In this document: piece by piece, positions 1-6,640 of the stretch
How positions within the stretch are numbered: the first letter of the stretch is position 1
How the letters are laid out: each line of letters opens with the position of its first letter
DNA from: Gammaproteobacteria bacterium
Lineage (GTDB): Bacteria; Pseudomonadota; Gammaproteobacteria; GCF-002020875
Direction of reading: 5' to 3'
Assembly (NCBI GenBank): GCA_018671205.1
Contig: JABHIC010000308.1
Location: forward strand, 1-7,562
Length of the DNA: 7,562 nucleotides
Notes under the pieces: model-generated
What the model saw: only the letters and a program-made list of their open reading frames with translations
Databases searched by the model: none
What the model was told of the DNA's origin: nothing
Made by a program: the position numbers and the translations under genes

Positions 1-249
1 AAACAGGGTAGCACTCTGCTCCATCACCACCTTTGCGGTGTTGATATTGACAACTGCGGGTGCGGCCCGTGAGACCGCATCGGCATAAGAGGCGGGACCA
101 CTCTGGACAGGAAGAGTAGGGCTCTGCTGGATCTCAACTACCGGGCCGGAGCGAATGAAGATCTCCGGACGGAGCAGCATCAGCAGAAAGGCGGCAGCCA
201 ATGCCAGCGTCATCAAACGGATTAGCGCAGTGGTGGTAGAGGGACTCAT
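1..249 (-). CDS. degS: DegS/AlgW-like periplasmic serine protease, N-terminal part (truncated by window edge)
   Basis: Only the first 83 codons are present, read from an ATG at 249 to the window edge with no stop. Seen: a short polar start, one hydrophobic segment at about residues 8-26 followed by Arg (a signal anchor), a Pro/Gln-rich linker, then the motif SYADAVSRAAPAVVNI at residues 54-69, the hallmark entry into the trypsin-like domain of DegS/AlgW/HtrA proteins. Known for the family: an inner-membrane-anchored protease with trypsin and PDZ domains that senses misfolded outer-membrane proteins and makes the first cut in a RseA/MucA-type anti-sigma factor. The catalytic His-Asp-Ser and the PDZ domain lie outside the window, so activity and the DegS-versus-DegP/Q assignment cannot be checked directly; the single uncleaved-looking anchor and the linker favour DegS/AlgW. 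A GAGG (261-264) sits 11 nt before the ATG. It lies 47 bp downstream of the HD-GYP regulator gene in the same direction, so read-through from that operon is likely. Confidence 0.85.
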   Translation of the reverse strand, partial: MSPSTTTALIRLMTLALAAAFLLMLLRPEIFIRSGPVVEIQQSPTLPVQSGPASYADAVSRAAPAVVNINTAKVVMEQSATLF

Positions 250-296
250 AATTTTGGAATCCTCAGTGGAGTGCGGGAGGTGTAGCCAGAAGCCTG

Positions 297-1868
297 TCAG
301 CCCAGAGTCTCACGGACTTTATGAAGCTGGTCGATATTGGCCAAGAGCAGATCTACAATTTTGGCATCAAAACCCTTGCCACGCTCTTTCTTGAACAGGG
401 CAAGGATATCATTCATTGGCCATGCCTTACGGTAGATACGGTCATGGGAGAGCGCATCAAAGACATCCGTGACCGCAACAATTTTTGCCTCTAAAGAGAT
501 CTCATCCCCTTTAAGCCCTCTCGGATAACCGGTGCCATCCACCCTTTCATGGTGTTCCAGTGCGATTCTGGCCGCAGTCTGAAGGATGGGACGGTCAGAG
601 TCTGCGAACATTTTGTAGCCCAGTTCCGCGTGTGTTTTCATGGTCTCATATTCGCTATCACATAACGCACCCGGTTTATTGAGTACATAGTCAGGTATTG
701 CCACTTTGCCCACATCATGCAGTGGGGCGGCATCCTTATAGAGCTCAACCGTCTCCGCTGGCAGCTTGCAGGCGAGTGCCAATATGCGGGTAAACTCCCC
801 GACCCGTTTGGCGTGATGTCCGGTCTCATCCGAGCGCATCTCCAGCACCTCACTGAGGCGGTGGATGACCTCCCGCTGGGTATCTTCAATCTCATCGTTC
901 AGGCGGATATTATCAAAGGCAATGGCGATGTTGCGGCTGAAAATGGTCACTAGGTCTTTTTCAGCATCATCCAGATTGAGATTTTTACCCTCCAGAAAGT
1001 GGATATAACGTCCTCCCACCTGATTCTCGATATAGCAGACGATATGCTCCTCTCCATAGAGGGTCTGGCGCTGATCAATGGTCTCGCGGATCGTCTGCCA
1101 CATCTTTTCAGGGATATTCTCTCTGTTTTCGCTGTACGCTTTGTAGGCGCCGGTGGCAGCCAGTACCTGAAAATCATCCCGTCGTCTCTCTTGAACCATG
1201 GAGAAGCTCTCTGAGCCGGCATAGACAGAGTGGACATCGAGCCCAAGAATGGATTGCAGCTGTATCAGTACCCCTTCGGCAAACTGCTGCAGGGAGTGAA
1301 TTTCAAAAATTGAATCGGAGGCCGCGATGATCTTCTCCAACCCCTTGCGGTTGTTATCGATAATCTTTCGTTGCTGCTCCAGGTTGCTCAGGTCACGATA
1401 TCCACGGAGTGAGGTAATGATGGTGCTAAAGAGTTTCTGCTCAGTGAGTTCGGTCTTGTCTTTGTAGTCATTGATATCATACTGCGCAATCACCTGCTGC
1501 TCCGGAGCTATTCCCGGTTGTCCGGTACGGAGAATGATTCGTGTGTTGCTGTTTTCGAGCTCCTCTCTGAGATAGGTGACGACCTTGAGCCCCGCGTCAT
1601 CACTCTCCATCACCACATCCAGCAGGATGGTGGCAATATCGGGCTGCTGCTCCAGGATACGTTTTGCCTCCCCCCCGGAGTAGGCGGTCAGGATATCAAT
1701 CCCCCGGCCATCAAAGGTAAAGTTTTTTAGCACCAGGTTGGTGATGTGGTGGATGCTCTCTTCATCGTCCACGACCAGCACTTTCCAGGGGGGAAGCGTG
1801 GCAGAGTGTGGTTGCTCAGGCTTCTTTTCTGCGGCAAAGATCAGCTTGTCATCATTCTCTTCTCCCAT
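297..1868 (-). CDS. Response regulator with REC, DUF3369-like and HD-GYP domains (predicted c-di-GMP phosphodiesterase)
   Basis: A 523-residue cytoplasmic protein. An N-terminal receiver domain (about 27-155) has the acidic pair D34/D35, phospho-acceptor D84 in ILLDVVME, T115 and a Lys at 136/138. A middle region (about 160-325) matches what I know as DUF3369, a GAF-like domain typical of this architecture; its ligand is unknown. The C-terminal HD-GYP domain (about 330-520) appears intact: E348 and H352, the HD pair H384-D385 with K388 (LHDVGK), H413, H439/H440, the GYP motif DGTGYP at 444-449, and D468. The extra Glu four residues before His resembles HD-GYP enzymes with three metals. Expected reaction: hydrolysis of cyclic-di-GMP to pGpG and/or GMP, controlled by phosphorylation of D84. 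There is no DNA-binding domain, so output should be through c-di-GMP. The ATG at 1868 has a strong GGAGAGAGG ribosome site, and the gene begins 14 bp after the kinase stop, so the kinase is the obvious partner. Confidence 0.93.
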   Translation of the reverse strand: MGEENDDKLIFAAEKKPEQPHSATLPPWKVLVVDDEESIHHITNLVLKNFTFDGRGIDILTAYSGGEAKRILEQQPDIATILLDVVMESDDAGLKVVTYLREELENSNTRIILRTGQPGIAPEQQVIAQYDINDYKDKTELTEQKLFSTIITSLRGYRDLSNLEQQRKIIDNNRKGLEKIIAASDSIFEIHSLQQFAEGVLIQLQSILGLDVHSVYAGSESFSMVQERRRDDFQVLAATGAYKAYSENRENIPEKMWQTIRETIDQRQTLYGEEHIVCYIENQVGGRYIHFLEGKNLNLDDAEKDLVTIFSRNIAIAFDNIRLNDEIEDTQREVIHRLSEVLEMRSDETGHHAKRVGEFTRILALACKLPAETVELYKDAAPLHDVGKVAIPDYVLNKPGALCDSEYETMKTHAELGYKMFADSDRPILQTAARIALEHHERVDGTGYPRGLKGDEISLEAKIVAVTDVFDALSHDRIYRKAWPMNDILALFKKERGKGFDAKIVDLLLANIDQLHKVRETLG

Positions 1869-1882
1869 CGTCCTCTCTCCGG

Positions 1883-4129
1883 TTAGGTTAGTTTTCTGTT
1901 GGGGAAAACAATGGTAACGGTGGTCCCCTCACCGGGCCTACTCTCGGCCTCTATTTTACCCTCCAGAACATTGGTGACGATGTTATGGATAATATGCATA
2001 CCCAATCCGGTATTCCCTCCCTGGCGGTTGGTGGTAAAGAACGGGTCAAAGATCTTCTGCAGATCTTCACTCAAGATACCACAACCATCATCACGGTAGG
2101 TCAGTGTGACACTATTACCCTCCAGAGAGGCCGCTATGGTGATCTGTCCATTGTCGATCTCAGTAAAAGCATGGGTCAATGAGTTGATGACAAGGTTGGA
2201 GATGATCTGTGACAGTGCGCCGGGATAACTCTCAATACTCAGGCCCTCTGCTACCTGGAGGGTTACCTGATGATGGCTCTTTTTTAGTTTTGGGCGCAGG
2301 GTGAGAATGACGCTCTCAAGGTAACTTTTTAACTCAATGGCATGGCTCGACTCACTCACCTGATCGACCGCAACCTGTTTGAAGCTGGCAATCAATTTTG
2401 AGGCACGATCCAGGTTTGCGTAGAGCGCTGAGGTGGTTTCAGCGACAGTATCAAGGTATGAGATGAGATTGGAACGTGTCATCTCTCCCTGCTCAAATAT
2501 CTTTCTGAGTGCTGTCGATTGTGACTGCAGGTGTGAGGATGCGGTGACAGAGACCCCGACCGGGGTATTAATCTCATGGGCAATACCGGCGACCATACTG
2601 GCAAGAGCGGTCATTGTTTCCGCCCGCAGCATCTGTTTTTCCATCGCTTTCTGGTCACGGATATCCTGAAAAGTGATAATTCCCCTACCGTGGTTCAGAT
2701 CACCCGCATTCAGGCGTACTACACTACAGCTAACCGGCAACGCCTCCTCACCAGGCTGTCTCAACCCAATCTCGGCAATTCGAGTCGTGCTCTTCCGCTC
2801 CAGAGCCTGTTCAAGCTGTTCAAACCCCCGTTCGCTGGAGGAGTCAAAAAGTTCCAGATAGCGACTATCCAATAGCTCTGCCTGGGGGAGCTGTACCAGT
2901 TTCTCGGCCTCTGGATTGGAAAAAATAACGTGGCCCTGCTGGTCTACCATGATTAAACCACTCGCCATCTCCCGGGTGATCGTGTTCAGTAGCGCTTCGT
3001 TGCGTCGGATCTCCTCATATTGTTGCAGATTGTTCAGGCGGTAGCGGGTAAAGAGCCAGGTGAGTGGGGTGATTAACAGCAAAATGAGCAGAAATTGAAT
3101 GGTGGCAGAGAAGCTCTGTTCACTCTGTAGCCGCTGTACTGTCTCCGGTTCTATGTGGGAGATTACTTTCCAGGAGTAGTCACTGTTATCCACCGTCTTG
3201 TTGCTGGGTTGATCGGACTCTGCTGAGCCACTACTGGAGATGGTACCCTGACTGAGCGGGTAGACGGTTGAGTAGGAGAATAACCCATGTTTTCCCAGTA
3301 GTTGCCCCTCATCCGTACGCTCAATTTCATCCCAGAGTTGGGGGTAACGGGATTGAAAACGGAGCCCATTTTTAAACATAAAGCCCCACTCATCCGCTGA
3401 GTCGGGGGCGAGCAACCAGTAACCCTGACGGTTCAGAAGCATCGGTGCGCCCTGAATGCTCATGGCCCTTCTCAGTTTCTCAATCAGGTTTTTACCAAAG
3501 TAGTTGAGAAGAATAATGCCCCGTTTGTGGCCCGCACTATCATAGACAGGAGAGGCAACGCGCAGCATCGGCTTGAGGGGTTTCTCGAGTTCACCATGTT
3601 CAATATTGAGATCAAGCGGTGAGATAAACAGCTCCCCCCTCTTCAGTTTGAAGGCATCGGTAAAGTAGTAGCGCTTTCCCTTATTCTGTAATTTTTCTGC
3701 GGAGACGATCTGGACCTCTCCACGGTTGAAATTCACCCGGACAACCTCACTGCCGGACTCATCGAGGAACCTGACCTGATCATAGAGCCCCTTGGCTGCG
3801 GATAGATCATGGAAGAGCTCGGTCAGGCTTTGATGCGCACTATCTCCTCTGCCATCAAGAAAATGGCGCAGTGAGGCGGATTGAACAAGGAGATCGAGAT
3901 CAGAGGTGATGACCTCAAACTCCCTCAAAATAGTGTGACGACCCAGTTCTGCATAGGAGGATTCACTGGTCTTGATCTGCTCCAGGTTATTTTGATATTC
4001 GTAGTAGTGGGAGACCAGCAGTAACAGCCCCACCAGTAGTGCAAGCGGGATCCAGTAAATCAGGAATCGAGGCAGCTGTCCAAGTATGGAGGCGCTAGCG
4101 GGGGGAGGAGGTGAGGTGGAACTTTTCAC
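1883..4129 (-). CDS. Membrane sensor histidine kinase with periplasmic Cache-like sensor and PAS domain
   Basis: A 748-residue inner-membrane kinase. Order seen: a Pro/Ser-rich cytoplasmic start, TM1 (about 22-40), a roughly 300-residue periplasmic region (41-340), TM2 (about 341-361), no evident HAMP, a PAS domain (about 376-490), a DHp helix pair with the H-box SMVAGIAHEINTPVG and phospho-acceptor H518, then a GHKL ATPase domain with N-box N645/N649, G1 box DDGCG (680-684), F-box FDPFFTT and G2 box GLGMH from 708. The periplasmic stretch YDQVRFLDESGSEVVRV (116-132) is typical of double-Cache sensors, which often bind small molecules; the ligand here is unknown. All kinase motifs are present, so it should autophosphorylate and pass phosphate to the HD-GYP regulator 14 bp downstream. 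The start is GTG at 4129; an in-frame TAA six codons upstream excludes a longer protein, and no good internal Met precedes TM1. The ribosome site is weak (AGG, 11 nt away), hinting at low expression. Confidence 0.93.
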   Translation of the reverse strand: MKSSTSPPPPASASILGQLPRFLIYWIPLALLVGLLLLVSHYYEYQNNLEQIKTSESSYAELGRHTILREFEVITSDLDLLVQSASLRHFLDGRGDSAHQSLTELFHDLSAAKGLYDQVRFLDESGSEVVRVNFNRGEVQIVSAEKLQNKGKRYYFTDAFKLKRGELFISPLDLNIEHGELEKPLKPMLRVASPVYDSAGHKRGIILLNYFGKNLIEKLRRAMSIQGAPMLLNRQGYWLLAPDSADEWGFMFKNGLRFQSRYPQLWDEIERTDEGQLLGKHGLFSYSTVYPLSQGTISSSGSAESDQPSNKTVDNSDYSWKVISHIEPETVQRLQSEQSFSATIQFLLILLLITPLTWLFTRYRLNNLQQYEEIRRNEALLNTITREMASGLIMVDQQGHVIFSNPEAEKLVQLPQAELLDSRYLELFDSSSERGFEQLEQALERKSTTRIAEIGLRQPGEEALPVSCSVVRLNAGDLNHGRGIITFQDIRDQKAMEKQMLRAETMTALASMVAGIAHEINTPVGVSVTASSHLQSQSTALRKIFEQGEMTRSNLISYLDTVAETTSALYANLDRASKLIASFKQVAVDQVSESSHAIELKSYLESVILTLRPKLKKSHHQVTLQVAEGLSIESYPGALSQIISNLVINSLTHAFTEIDNGQITIAASLEGNSVTLTYRDDGCGILSEDLQKIFDPFFTTNRQGGNTGLGMHIIHNIVTNVLEGKIEAESRPGEGTTVTIVFPNRKLT

Positions 4130-4218
4130 TATTCTGGTTGCCTGTTAGTGTAACCTTATTGGATGAGTCGCCATAAACCGCTGCTCGTGGAGCCACTTTC
4201 GGCTTCTGCAATTCATAG

Positions 4219-4232
4219 AGAGAGAACTCTCT
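4219..4232. repeat. 14-bp near-palindrome AGAGAG-AA-CTCTCT
   Basis: Two perfect 6-bp inverted arms are separated by AA. The centre is too small to form an RNA hairpin, so if functional it is more likely a DNA operator in the divergent promoter region. It is a purine-rich simple sequence and could arise by chance; no second copy was noticed in the window. Confidence 0.3.
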
Positions 4233-4288
4233 TTCAATGGTCGTGGTGGGTACTGTCTCACATTACTGAATCCAGGGGGGTAAAAGAG

Positions 4289-4327
4289 ATGCAGATATTA
4301 GAATTGAGCCTCAGAGGGGAGAGATAA
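4289..4327 (+). CDS. Possible 12-codon leader peptide upstream of nif3
   Basis: An ATG at 4289 opens a frame coding MQILELSLRGER, ending in TAA at 4325-4327, one base before the nif3 ATG at 4329. An AGGGGGG at 4274-4280 lies 8 nt before this ATG, ideal Shine-Dalgarno spacing. The nif3 ribosome site (GAGGGGAG, 4314-4321) lies inside the frame. Ribosomes finishing the leader would therefore clear and reach the nif3 start, so translational coupling is possible. Three of 12 codons are Leu (TTA, TTG, CTC). The peptide itself is unrecognised, and a short frame of this kind can occur by chance. Confidence 0.3.
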   Translation: MQILELSLRGER

Positions 4328-4328
4328 A

Positions 4329-5078
4329 ATGGAGCGTAATCGACTGGTCCAGGCGCTGGATCAACTGCTGGAGATTGACCGTTTTCAGGATTATGCTCCG
4401 AACGGCCTTCAGGTAGAGGGGGCTCAGGAGGTCTCTTCTGTGGTCACTGCAGTAACCGCGTCCCTGAAAGTGGTGGAGGCGGCTGTTGAGCGTGGTGCTG
4501 ATCTGTTGCTGGTACATCACGGCTACTTCTGGAAGGGAGAGGACCCGAGGGTGATCGGGCCCAAACAGCGAAGATTGAGGCAGTTGCTGAAACATGAGAT
4601 TAACCTGCTGGCCTACCATCTGCCGCTCGATGCACACCCGGAACTGGGTAATAATGCGTTATGGGGGGCAGCGATAGGGGGGAGCTTCGAGGCAACGCTG
4701 CCGTCGGCTGATCTGGTCTCTACCGGAAGAGTTGAGACCCCAGTCACTGCGGCAGAGTTGAGTCAACAGATTGCAGCGGGGCTGGGGGGGAGAACCCCGC
4801 TGCTGATTGAGGGGCACCAGCGGCCTATTCAGAGAATCGGCTGGTGTAGTGGGGGGGCACAGGATTACATTGTGCAGGCGGCAGAGGCCGGGATGGATGC
4901 CTATCTCACGGGTGAACTCTCGGAGCGAAGCTATCATGAGGCCATGGAGCGGGAGATCTGCCTCTTCGGATGTGGTCATCACGCCACGGAGCGTTTTGGG
5001 GTGCAGGCCCTGGGAGGGTGGATTACGCAGCAGTTCGGCATATCCTGTCACTTCGTGGATGAGGATAACCCGATTTGA
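4329..5078 (+). CDS. ybgI: Nif3/YbgI-like (DUF34) dinuclear metal-centre protein
   Basis: A complete 249-residue protein, close to the E. coli YbgI length of about 247. Metal-ligand motifs of the family are present at the expected places: H63/H64 in LLVHHGYFWKGED, H97 and D101 in YHLPLDAHPELGNNA, and H217/H218 with E221 in GCGHHATERFG. Known for the family: soluble toroidal hexamers with a two-metal centre per subunit. The physiological reaction is not established; old notes as a NIF3 transcription partner or a cyclohydrolase are not solid. The ATG at 4329 is supported by GAGGGGAG (4314-4321) seven bases upstream and by the conserved N-terminal start. It is divergent from the kinase operon and followed by the leu genes after 134 bp on the same strand. 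From memory, Pseudomonas has a Nif3-family gene next to algW, so this gene and the protease may be an old pair now separated by the signalling genes. Confidence 0.93.
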   Translation: MERNRLVQALDQLLEIDRFQDYAPNGLQVEGAQEVSSVVTAVTASLKVVEAAVERGADLLLVHHGYFWKGEDPRVIGPKQRRLRQLLKHEINLLAYHLPLDAHPELGNNALWGAAIGGSFEATLPSADLVSTGRVETPVTAAELSQQIAAGLGGRTPLLIEGHQRPIQRIGWCSGGAQDYIVQAAEAGMDAYLTGELSERSYHEAMEREICLFGCGHHATERFGVQALGGWITQQFGISCHFVDEDNPI

Positions 5079-5117
5079 GCTGTGCCTGCAGCGGATGGAA
5101 TCAGTGGAAAAGATCGC

Positions 5118-5146
5118 TTTATCCTGTGCCAGCCAGAGAGTAAACT
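5118..5146 (+). promoter_or_regulatory. Weak candidate promoter for leuCDB
   Basis: TTTATC (5118-5123) and TAAACT (5141-5146) are separated by 17 bp, each matching the sigma-70 consensus only in part. Transcription from here would start near 5153, placing the overlapping hairpins at 5159-5178 at the 5' end of the leuC leader. An alternative -35, TTGACT at 5169-5174, has no good -10 at the proper distance. The 133-bp gap between nif3 and leuC makes a promoter plausible, but neither candidate is strong. Confidence 0.25.
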
Positions 5147-5158
5147 TTTACCTCTTAC

Positions 5159-5178
5159 AGTCAGTAGATTGACTACTG
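5159..5178 (+). repeat. Two overlapping, mutually exclusive hairpins upstream of leuC
   Basis: Hairpin A pairs AGTCA (5159-5163) with TGACT (5170-5174) around a 6-base loop. Hairpin B pairs CAGTAG (5162-5167) with CTACTG (5173-5178) around ATTGA. They share bases, so only one can form at a time. No U-run follows, so neither is a standard intrinsic terminator. It could be an RNA switch in the leuC leader, a DNA operator, or chance; both stems are short. Confidence 0.35.
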
Positions 5179-5212
5179 TCTCCCGTTATTCAACCATATC
5201 AGGCAAAGTGTC

Positions 5213-6640
5213 ATGGCAGGAAAGACCCTATACGATAAGCTCTGGGATGCACATATAGTGCGTACCGAAGAGGATGGCAGTGCACTGCTCTATATTGATC
5301 GACAGCTGCTGCATGAGGTCACCTCACCACAGGCCTTTGAGGGGTTGCGGCTGGCGGGGCGAACCCCGTGGCGGGTGGGTGCCAATCTGGCGGTGCCTGA
5401 CCATAATGTACCCACTACCCAGCGGGAAGAGGGGATTACTGACCCGGTTGCCCGTATCCAGGTTGAGACCCTCGACCGGAATGCGGATGAGTTTGGAATC
5501 ACCGAGTTTAAAATGGGGGATATCCGTCAGGGAATTGTCCATGTGATTGGTCCAGAGCAGGGGGCGACGCTACCGGGGATGACGATTGTCTGTGGTGACT
5601 CACATACCTCAACCCACGGTGCGCTGGGTGCGCTGGCTTTCGGCATCGGTACCTCAGAGGTGGAGCATGTGTTGGCTCCTCAGTGTCTGGTGCAGAAGAA
5701 ATCAAAGAGTATGTTGGTGCGGATCAAGGGTGCGGTTGGCACCGGGGTTACCGGTAAGGATATTGTGCTGGCGGTGATCGGTAAGATAGGCACCGCAGGA
5801 GGGACGGGTTATGCGATTGAGTTTGCCGGCGAGGCGATTGAGAACCTCTCTGTGGAGGGGCGAATGACGGTCTGCAACATGGCGATTGAGGGGGGTGCCC
5901 GTGCAGGCATGGTGGCGGTAGACCAGAAAACCATCGATTACGTCAAAAATGGTACGCAAGGGAGGGCATTTGCCCCCACTGAGGTGCACTGGCAAGAGGC
6001 CGTAGCCGCATGGCAGGATCTCCACAGTGATGCAGATGCGGTGTTTGATGCGGTTGTCGAGCTGGAGGGGGCGGAGATTGCCCCACAGGTTACCTGGGGC
6101 ACCTCCCCGGAGATGGTGGTTGCGATTGATGCCACGGTACCAGACCCCGCTGCTGCGGCCGATGAGGTCAAGCGCAGTGGGATGGAGAAGGCATTGGCCT
6201 ACATGGGGCTGGAGGCAGGAACCCCGATCACGGCCATTCCTGTCGATAAGGTTTTTGTGGGCTCCTGTACCAACTCCCGGATTGAGGATCTGCGTGCCGC
6301 TGCGGCGGTTGCGCGGGGGCGAACAAGAGCGGAGAACGTCAGCCAGGTATTGATTGTTCCCGGCTCTGGTCTGATTAAAGAGCAGGCAGAGCGTGAGGGG
6401 CTGGACAAGATATTCATTGAGGCCGGTTTTGAGTGGCGCGACCCCGGCTGTTCGATGTGCCTGGCGATGAATGCGGATCGACTGGAGCCGGGAGAGCGTT
6501 GCGCCTCTACCTCTAACCGTAATTTCGAGAGTCGTCAGGGGTTGAATAGTCGTACTCACCTGGTCAGCCCTGCAATGGCTGTGGCGGCCGCAGTAAGCGG
6601 ACACTTTGCCGATGTGAGAAGTTTGGAAGGGGGGGCGTAA
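5213..6640 (+). CDS. leuC: 3-isopropylmalate dehydratase (isopropylmalate isomerase), large subunit
   Basis: A 475-residue aconitase-superfamily protein, close to the 466 of E. coli LeuC and collinear with it. With LeuD it converts 2-isopropylmalate to 3-isopropylmalate in the cytoplasm, the second step committed to leucine. Signature stretches: MTIVCGDSHTSTHGALGALA (about 123-142), VFVGSCTNSRIEDL with C352, and DPGCSMCLAMN with C413 and C416; these three cysteines hold the [4Fe-4S] cluster. The ATG at 5213 has AGG (5201-5203) nine bases upstream and gives the usual MAGKTLYDKLWDAH start. The stop overlaps the leuD start as TAATG. One oddity: the usual near-invariant loop GRQGRGGRTHL near the C-terminus reads SRQGLNSRTHL (440-450), losing several glycines; the surrounding active-site residues look normal. 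Confidence 0.98.
   Translation: MAGKTLYDKLWDAHIVRTEEDGSALLYIDRQLLHEVTSPQAFEGLRLAGRTPWRVGANLAVPDHNVPTTQREEGITDPVARIQVETLDRNADEFGITEFKMGDIRQGIVHVIGPEQGATLPGMTIVCGDSHTSTHGALGALAFGIGTSEVEHVLAPQCLVQKKSKSMLVRIKGAVGTGVTGKDIVLAVIGKIGTAGGTGYAIEFAGEAIENLSVEGRMTVCNMAIEGGARAGMVAVDQKTIDYVKNGTQGRAFAPTEVHWQEAVAAWQDLHSDADAVFDAVVELEGAEIAPQVTWGTSPEMVVAIDATVPDPAAAADEVKRSGMEKALAYMGLEAGTPITAIPVDKVFVGSCTNSRIEDLRAAAAVARGRTRAENVSQVLIVPGSGLIKEQAEREGLDKIFIEAGFEWRDPGCSMCLAMNADRLEPGERCASTSNRNFESRQGLNSRTHLVSPAMAVAAAVSGHFADVRSLEGGA
6625..6635 (+). promoter_or_regulatory. leuD ribosome-binding site inside a G7 tract at the end of leuC
   Basis: GGAAGGGGGGG covers the last sense codons of leuC and sits 4 bases before the leuD ATG at 6640 (about 10 counted from the GGA core). 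With the TAATG stop/start overlap this is a standard translational-coupling arrangement giving matched amounts of two subunits. The tract is also a run of seven G, a potential slippage site (see findings). Confidence 0.6.

Larger units (their letters stand above)
4130..4328. promoter_or_regulatory. Divergent intergenic region between the kinase operon and nif3
   Basis: About 200 bp separates two divergent transcription units and must hold at least one promoter in each direction, but I could not find a convincing -35/-10 pair on either strand. The best minus-strand candidates are a TTGAAA around 4233-4238 without a good -10 at 17 bp, and a TACACT-like -10 around 4145-4152 with a poor -35. The region also carries a 14-bp near-palindrome (4219-4232) and a 12-codon frame with a strong Shine-Dalgarno (4289-4327), both listed separately. 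No tRNA or terminator is visible. Confidence 0.5.

Noticed and set aside
155..394. 79-codon plus-strand frame across the degS start and the regulator end
   Set aside because: Overlaps two supported minus-strand genes, and the translated protein is unrecognisable.
638..895. Short minus-strand frame inside the HD-GYP region
   Set aside because: Out-of-frame copy of the HD-GYP coding sequence, with no sign of independent translation.
4160..4205. Possible sigma-54 promoter on the minus strand (TGGCTC...GC)
   Set aside because: The GG-to-GC spacing is wrong (8 or 11 bases rather than 10) and the TTGC element is missing.
4659..5051. 130-codon minus-strand frame opposite nif3
   Set aside because: Antisense to a protein with all family metal ligands; low-complexity composition and no motif.
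5159..5190. Intrinsic terminator after nif3
   Set aside because: The hairpin is short and followed by TCTCCCG rather than a T-run.
5702..6604. 300-codon open frame on the minus strand opposite leuC
   Set aside because: It lies entirely antisense to a certain gene, has no recognisable domains and is rich in Arg, His and Pro as expected of a frame shadow in biased coding sequence.
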